Shown: one piece after another, positions 7,216-11,713 of the stretch
Layout: every line of letters begins with the position of its first letter
How positions within the stretch are numbered: the stretch's first letter is position 1
Notes under the pieces: generated by a model
What the model was told of the DNA's origin: nothing
Databases searched by the model: none
Seen by the model: only the letters and a program-made list of their open reading frames with translations
Source of the DNA: Paracoccaceae bacterium
GTDB taxonomy: Bacteria; Pseudomonadota; Alphaproteobacteria; Rhodobacterales; Rhodobacteraceae
Length of the DNA: 11,713 bases
Direction of reading: 5' to 3'
Assembly (NCBI GenBank): GCA_007129775.1
Contig: SKUV01000066.1
Span: forward strand, 1 to 11,713
Position numbers and translations under genes: made by a program

Positions 7216-8223
7216 TCAGCCCCGCAGCAGCCGCGCGGCCCGGGGGGCGAAATAGCTCAGCACCCCGTCGCAACCCGCGCGCCGGAAGGCCAGCAGGCTT
7301 TCCAGCATCGCCCGTTCGCCGTCGATCCAGCCATGGCCGGCGGCGGCCTCGATCATCGCGTATTCGCCCGAGACCTGATAGGCATAGGTCGGCACGGCGA
7401 AGGCGTCCTTCACCCGGCGGCAGATATCCAGATAGGGCATCCCGGGCTTGACCATGACCATGTCGGCGCCCTCGTCGAGATCGCGCGCGACCAGCCGCAG
7501 CGCCTCGTCGCTGTTGCCCGGGTCCATCTGATAGGTCTTCTTGTCGCCCACCAGCCGCCCGCCGGCGCCCACCGCATCGCGGAAGGGCCCGTAAAAGGCG
7601 CTGGCGTATTTCGCGGCATAGGACAGGATCGCCACATCCTTGTGCCCGGAGCGTTCGAGCGCCTGGCGCAGCGCCCCGATCCGGCCATCCATCATGTCGG
7701 AAGGGCCGAGGATGTCGGCCCCCGCCTCGGCCTGCGCCAGCGCCATCCTGACCAGCGCCTCCACCGTCTCGTCATTCAGGATGACACCGTCGCGCACCAG
7801 CCCGTCATGGCCGTTGATGTTGTAGGGATCGAGCGCGATATCGGTCATCACCGCCAGATCGGGCACCGCCGCCTTGATCGCGCGCACCGCGCGGTTGGTC
7901 AGGTTGTCGGGGTTCCACGCCTCTTCGCAGGCTTCGGTGCGCAGCGCGGCGTCGGTATAGGGAAAAAGGCAGATCGCAGGAATGCCGAGATCCGCGGCCT
8001 CGCGCGCGGCCTGCACCACCCGGTCCACCGACAGCCGCGCCACCCCGGGCATGGAGGGCACCGGCTCGGCCACGCCCTCGCCCTCGCGCACGAAGACCGG
8101 CCAGATCAGATCGGCCACCGAAAGGCGGTGTTCGCAGGCCAGATCGCGCAGCGCGGCGGTGCGGCGCAGACGGCGCAGGCGGGCGGCGGGAAACGGGGCG
8201 ATGCGGGGCGGGTTGGGGGGCAT
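7216..8223 (-). CDS. hemB: Delta-aminolevulinic acid dehydratase (porphobilinogen synthase)
   Basis: HemB condenses two 5-aminolevulinate molecules to porphobilinogen in the tetrapyrrole pathway, in the cytosol. The 335-residue length is normal. Active-site lysines are Lys205 (SYAAKYASAFYGPFR) and Schiff-base Lys259 (MVMVKPGMPYLDI). The metal loop reads TDIALDPYNINGHDG with Asp128, Asp132 and Asp140, where zinc enzymes have cysteines. This is therefore the non-zinc (Mg- or monovalent-cation-type) form known from Rhodobacter and Pseudomonas. The ATG at 8223 is preceded by AGGA 7 bases upstream; an in-frame ATG at 8301 lacks support. In some alphaproteobacteria hemB is under Irr control, but I see no TAGAA-N3-TTCTA site in its 250-base upstream gap. 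A GC palindrome (7203-7214) follows the stop. Confidence 0.97.
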   Translation of the reverse strand: MPPNPPRIAPFPAARLRRLRRTAALRDLACEHRLSVADLIWPVFVREGEGVAEPVPSMPGVARLSVDRVVQAAREAADLGIPAICLFPYTDAALRTEACEEAWNPDNLTNRAVRAIKAAVPDLAVMTDIALDPYNINGHDGLVRDGVILNDETVEALVRMALAQAEAGADILGPSDMMDGRIGALRQALERSGHKDVAILSYAAKYASAFYGPFRDAVGAGGRLVGDKKTYQMDPGNSDEALRLVARDLDEGADMVMVKPGMPYLDICRRVKDAFAVPTYAYQVSGEYAMIEAAAGHGWIDGERAMLESLLAFRRAGCDGVLSYFAPRAARLLRG

Positions 8224-8473
8224 GGGCGATCCTGTGCGGGCCGCAGAGTGCGGACTTGGCGGTTCGCGGTGCGGATGCGGGGCACAGCCGGCGCTGCGCA
8301 CCCCGCACCGGAGCGACCCGTATCAGGTGCCACGGCCGGGCGCGCCGGGCAAGCCTTCTGCCGCCTGTGGCCGCGATGAAACACCCCCCCGTGACCGGGC
8401 TGCAATCGGGTCTGGGCATTCCCGGTGCCCGGCGCTAGTGTCCGGCGCAAACGGGCGGGATCGGGGCAAATCG
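8224..8473. other. Divergent intergenic gap between hemB and the membrane protein
   Basis: No coding frame here looks real and no convincing -35/-10 pair was found on either strand. It contains a small inverted repeat GGGCA-N7-TGCCC (8414-8430), and CCGGCGC repeats at 8429-8435 and 8442-8448 with a 13-base period, which could be control sites. Promoters for both flanking genes should lie here. Confidence 0.4.
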
Positions 8474-8998
8474 GTGCAGTGGTACCAGACGGTTTTCGAA
8501 CTGATCGACATGCGATCATTCTCCAACCTGTGGTTCTGGATCGTGCTTGCTGTGCTGTGGTCCACGGTCAGCCATTATGTGCTCGGCGTGCCTTTCGACA
8601 TGGTGACGCGTGCGCGCCGGATCGGCGGGCAGGCGCAGACCGATCTTGAGGACATGGTGCGCATCAACGTCAACCGCCGGCTCTACATCGCGCGGGTTTC
8701 GGGGCTGTGGATGGTGGCGCTCGTGACGGGCGGGCTCACGGCGCTGGCGCTTCTGGGCTTTGTCTATCGCGTGCAATTCGCGCAGGCGCTGTTTCTGCTG
8801 TTCGCGCCGGTGGCGCTTGTGGGCGTGCTCAGTCTGCGCGCCGCCGCCCGGATCGAGGATCAGGGCCCGCAGGGTGAGGCGCTGTGCCGCTTTCTCGTCC
8901 GGCATCGGCTGCAGATACAGCTGGTGGGCATCGTCGCGATCTTCGTCACCGCGATGTGGGGCATGTGGCAGAACATGAATGTCAGCGCCTTCCGCTAG
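8474..8998 (+). CDS. Four-helix inner-membrane protein, Rhodobacterales-type (unknown function)
   Basis: A 174-residue integral membrane protein starting (M/V)QWYQTVFELIDMRSFSNL. Predicted helices lie near residues 18-38 (LWFWIVLAVLWSTVSHYVLG), 77-98 (GLWMVALVTGGLTALALLGF), 103-122 (QALFLLFAPVALVGVLSL) and 146-165 (IQLVGIVAIFVTAMWGMW). The loop between helices 1 and 2 is soluble and basic (VTRARRIGGQAQ, RINVNRRLYIARVSG). I recall relatives in this order carrying the inherited product name 'component of SufBCD complex', but nothing in the sequence proves a SUF link, and it lies outside the suf operon. I chose the GTG at 8474 because the preceding WYQTVFELIDMRSFSNLW looks like the conserved N-terminus. 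An ATG at 8510 is the alternative. The ribosome-binding site is weak (GGGGCAA). Confidence 0.8.
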   Translation: MQWYQTVFELIDMRSFSNLWFWIVLAVLWSTVSHYVLGVPFDMVTRARRIGGQAQTDLEDMVRINVNRRLYIARVSGLWMVALVTGGLTALALLGFVYRVQFAQALFLLFAPVALVGVLSLRAAARIEDQGPQGEALCRFLVRHRLQIQLVGIVAIFVTAMWGMWQNMNVSAFR

Positions 8999-9019
8999 GC
9001 CCGGATCCGCCGGCGCGGC

Positions 9020-9048
9020 TTGACATCGCCCCGGCACGCCGCAAGACA
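9020..9048 (+). promoter_or_regulatory. Weak candidate promoter just before mfd
   Basis: A perfect TTGACA -35 (9020-9025) is followed after 17 bases by AAGACA, a poor -10 (2/6). If used, transcription would begin at or within a base or two of the mfd ATG, giving a leaderless or nearly leaderless mRNA. That would fit the absence of a clear ribosome-binding site. Confidence 0.25.
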
Positions 9049-9053
9049 AGCCC

Positions 9054-11713
9054 ATGCCCGACACCAGCCAGACCAACACCTCGGCGCCGCCCCGGCGCGT
9101 GACCCTCGGCGGCGCGCCCGAAGGCTTCGACGCGACCCTCATCGCCCGCGAACTGGAGCGCGCCGGCGGCCCCGTCATCCACATCGCCCGCGACGACAAG
9201 CGGCTCGCGGCGATGCGCGCCGCGCTGGCGTTTCTCGCGCCCGGGGTCACCACTCTGGAGCTTCCGGCATGGGATTGCCTGCCCTATGACCGGGTCTCGC
9301 CCAATCCGGCGATCTCGGCGCGGCGGATGACCACGCTGGCGGCGCTGGCGCACGGGGTGCCGGGGCCCTTCGTGCTGCTGACCACGCTCAACGCCGCGAC
9401 CCAGCGCCTGCCCGCGCGGGCTACCCTGCGCGAGGCCGCCTTCCGCGCCGAGGTGGGCCGCCGGATCGACGAGGACGCCCTGCGCGCCTATCTCGCCCGC
9501 ATGGGCTTCGCGCAGGCCCCCACGGTGACCGAACCGGGCGATTTCGCGGTGCGCGGCGGCATCATCGACATCTATCCGCCCGGCGAAGGCGGGCCGGTGC
9601 GGCTCGATCTTTTCGGCGATACGCTGGACAGCGCGCGCCGCTTCGATCCCGCCAGCCAGCGGACCACGGAAAAACTGGATAGGGTGGAGCTTGCGCCGGT
9701 CTCCGAGGTGATTCTCGACGCGGCCGCGATCACCCGTTTCCGCCAGAACTACCGCATCGAATTCGGCGCCGCCGGCAGCGACGATCCGCTCTACGAGGCG
9801 ATCAGCGCGGGCCGCAAGCATCAGGGGATGGAGCATTGGCTGCCCTTCTTTCACGAGCGGCTGGAGACGCTGTTCGACTATCTGCCCGGCGCGCCCGTCC
9901 TGCTCGACGACCAGAGCGCGGCCAGCCACGCCGCCCGGTGGGAGGCCATAACCGACCAGCACGACGCCCGGCGCGAGGCGATGCAGGCGCGGGCGCGGCT
10001 CGCCAGCGTCTACAAACCCTGTCCGCCTGACCAGCTTTACCTCGCCCCCGAAGCCTTCGACGCCGCGATGGGCGCGCGGCGCCGACTGCAGCTGTCGCCC
10101 CTGCCGCAGCCGACCGGGCCCGGCGTGCTGGATGCCGGCGGGCGGATGGGGCGCAGTTTCGCGCCCGAACGTCAGGATGAAACAACGAATATTTTCAGTG
10201 CCCTGTCAGACCATATTCGCGCATCACTGAAAGCCGGTAACGTGGTGATCGCCAGCTATTCCGAAGGCGCACGCGAACGCCTTGCCGGTCTGCTGGCCGA
10301 TCAGGGGCTCGCTGCGGCCGACTTCATCACCGACGCCCGGGAACTCTCTGACAAGAAAGGCAAACTGGCGCTTTGCGTCTGGCCGCTGGAGCAGGGCTTC
10401 ACCGCCCCCGGGCTGACCGTCATCGCCGAGCAGGACGTGCTGGGCGACCGGCTGATCCGCAGCGCAAAAAAACGCAAGCGGGCCGAGAACTTCCTGAGCG
10501 AAGCTCAATCCCTTTCGCCCGGCGATCTGGTGGTGCATGTGGATCATGGCGTCGGCCGCTTTCGGGGGCTGGAGACGATCACCGCCATGGGCGCGCCGCA
10601 TGATTGCCTCGCGCTGGAATATGCGGGCGGCGACCGGCTTTACCTGCCGGTGGAGAATATCGAGCTTCTGTCGCGCTATGGCCACGAGGAGGGGCTGCTT
10701 GACAAGCTCGGCGGCGGGGCTTGGCAGGCGCGCAAGGCCCGGCTGAAACAGCGCATCCGCGAGATCGCCGACAAGCTGATCCGCATCGCCGCCGAGCGGC
10801 AGTTGCGCCGCGCCCCGGTCTTCACGCCTCCGGAGGGGTTGTGGGATGCCTTCTGCGCCCGCTTTCCATGGGCCGAGACCGACGACCAGTTGACCGCCAT
10901 CGCCGATGTGCTGGCCGATCTGGAAAGCGGGCGGCCCATGGACCGGCTGATCGTGGGCGATGTGGGCTTCGGCAAGACCGAGGTGGCGATGCGCGCGGCC
11001 TTAATCACCGCATTGTCGGGTGCGCAGGTGGCGGTGGTCGCGCCAACCACGCTGCTGGCGCGACAGCACGCCCGCAGCTTTGCCGAGCGCTTTCGCGGCT
11101 TTCCGCTGAAGATCAGGGCGTTGTCGCGCTTTGTTTCGACCAGGGAGGCCAATGATACCCGCGCCGGGCTGGCAGATGGCAGCGTCGATATCTGCATCGG
11201 CACCCATGCGCTGCTGGCCAAGGGCATCAAATTCCGCAACCTCGGCCTGCTGGTCATCGACGAGGAGCAGCATTTCGGCGTGGCCCACAAGGAACGGCTG
11301 AAGGAGTTGCGCTCGGACGTGCATGTGCTCACCCTCACGGCCACGCCGATCCCGCGGACGCTGCAACTGTCGCTTTCGGGGGTGCGCGATCTGTCGATCA
11401 TCGGCACGCCGCCGATCGACCGGCTGGCGATCCGCACCTATGTCAGCGAGTTCGACCCCGTAACCCTGCGCGAGGCGCTCCTGCGCGAGCATTACCGGGG
11501 CGGGCAGTCGTTCTTCGTGGTCCCGCGCATCTCGGACCTGCCGGAGGTGGAGGAGTTTCTGCGCGAACAGGTGCCCGAGGTCAGCTTTACCATCGCCCAT
11601 GGCCAGATGGCCGCGGGCGAGCTGGACGACCGGATGAACGCCTTTTACGACGGCAAGTTCGACGTTCTGCTGGCCACCACGATCGTGGAATCGGGCCTCG
11701 ACATCCCGCGCGC
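9054..11713 (+). CDS. mfd: Mfd transcription-repair coupling factor (3' end beyond window)
   Basis: Mfd is a DNA translocase that removes RNA polymerase stalled at lesions and recruits UvrA for excision repair. The plus-strand frame is open for 886 codons from the ATG at 9054 to the window edge; full Mfd is about 1150 residues, so the final translocation and UvrA-masking parts are missing. Visible are the UvrB-like N-terminal region (LPAWDCLPYDRVSPNP near 75-90, FAVRGGIIDIYPPG), the RNA-polymerase-interacting domain (GDLVVHVDHGVGRFRGL near 492-508; YAGGDRLYLPVENIELL), Walker A GDVGFGKTE (635-643), Walker B DEEQHFGV (736-743) and TLTATPIPRTL. No clear Shine-Dalgarno precedes the ATG. A patch around codons 376-410 has unusually A/T-rich codons and an 8-bp inverted repeat. 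Confidence 0.96.
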   Translation, partial: MPDTSQTNTSAPPRRVTLGGAPEGFDATLIARELERAGGPVIHIARDDKRLAAMRAALAFLAPGVTTLELPAWDCLPYDRVSPNPAISARRMTTLAALAHGVPGPFVLLTTLNAATQRLPARATLREAAFRAEVGRRIDEDALRAYLARMGFAQAPTVTEPGDFAVRGGIIDIYPPGEGGPVRLDLFGDTLDSARRFDPASQRTTEKLDRVELAPVSEVILDAAAITRFRQNYRIEFGAAGSDDPLYEAISAGRKHQGMEHWLPFFHERLETLFDYLPGAPVLLDDQSAASHAARWEAITDQHDARREAMQARARLASVYKPCPPDQLYLAPEAFDAAMGARRRLQLSPLPQPTGPGVLDAGGRMGRSFAPERQDETTNIFSALSDHIRASLKAGNVVIASYSEGARERLAGLLADQGLAAADFITDARELSDKKGKLALCVWPLEQGFTAPGLTVIAEQDVLGDRLIRSAKKRKRAENFLSEAQSLSPGDLVVHVDHGVGRFRGLETITAMGAPHDCLALEYAGGDRLYLPVENIELLSRYGHEEGLLDKLGGGAWQARKARLKQRIREIADKLIRIAAERQLRRAPVFTPPEGLWDAFCARFPWAETDDQLTAIADVLADLESGRPMDRLIVGDVGFGKTEVAMRAALITALSGAQVAVVAPTTLLARQHARSFAERFRGFPLKIRALSRFVSTREANDTRAGLADGSVDICIGTHALLAKGIKFRNLGLLVIDEEQHFGVAHKERLKELRSDVHVLTLTATPIPRTLQLSLSGVRDLSIIGTPPIDRLAIRTYVSEFDPVTLREALLREHYRGGQSFFVVPRISDLPEVEEFLREQVPEVSFTIAHGQMAAGELDDRMNAFYDGKFDVLLATTIVESGLDIPR

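Noticed and set aside
7054..8379. A 441-codon plus-strand frame opposite hemB.
   Set aside because: It covers hemB, whose protein is unmistakable; the mirror protein is His/Arg/Gly-rich low-complexity sequence.
8516..9962. Minus-strand open frames (8516-9253, 8982-9962) opposite the membrane protein and mfd.
   Set aside because: The plus-strand frames encode clear membrane helices and Mfd motifs; the opposite frames have no signatures.
10676..11600. Ser/Arg-rich minus-strand frames opposite the Mfd helicase core.
   Set aside because: Both Walker motifs of Mfd are encoded on the plus strand; the reverse frame is a byproduct.

Overview
The window reads as chromosomal DNA of a Rhodobacterales alphaproteobacterium (Rhodobacter/Roseobacter relatives). 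The evidence is the very GC-rich sequence with G/C-ending codons, an IscR without cluster-ligand cysteines, a suf operon with two tiny membrane proteins between sufB and sufC, an Asp-type HemB, and a SYLF lipoprotein of the kind common in this group. No mobile element, CRISPR array, rRNA or tRNA was recognised. Genes are tightly packed, and no gene-free stretch exceeds 300 bases.

Left half, minus strand (5635 down to 1): the iron-sulfur assembly operon, read iscR, class I cysteine desulfurase, sufB, two 63-64 residue two-helix membrane proteins, sufC, sufD (its 3' end leaves the window). Several junctions are coupled (ATGA or TGATG overlaps). A promoter with a near-consensus -35 and a TAGAAC -10 lies at 5607-5635. 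Its -10 sits inside a TAGAA-N3-TTCTA palindrome that resembles the Irr/ICE iron-control element of alphaproteobacteria. A leader of about 160 nt with two stable hairpins precedes iscR. The desulfurase supplies sulfur, SufBCD is the scaffold and ATPase, and IscR is the likely regulator.

Most notable observation: an almost identical copy of the promoter operator (16 of 18 bases) lies inside the cysteine desulfurase gene at 4267-4284. It falls in a run of A/T-ending codons and is oriented to give an antisense promoter with the same 17-bp -35/-10 geometry. One regulator could therefore control both sense and antisense transcription of the operon.

Right half: a plus-strand alpha/beta hydrolase diverges from the suf promoter and converges on a Tat-type SYLF lipoprotein, with a GC hairpin between them. 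hemB (heme synthesis, metal-switched active site) lies upstream on the minus strand. On the plus strand follow a four-helix membrane protein and mfd (transcription-repair coupling factor), which runs off the right edge with 886 codons present.
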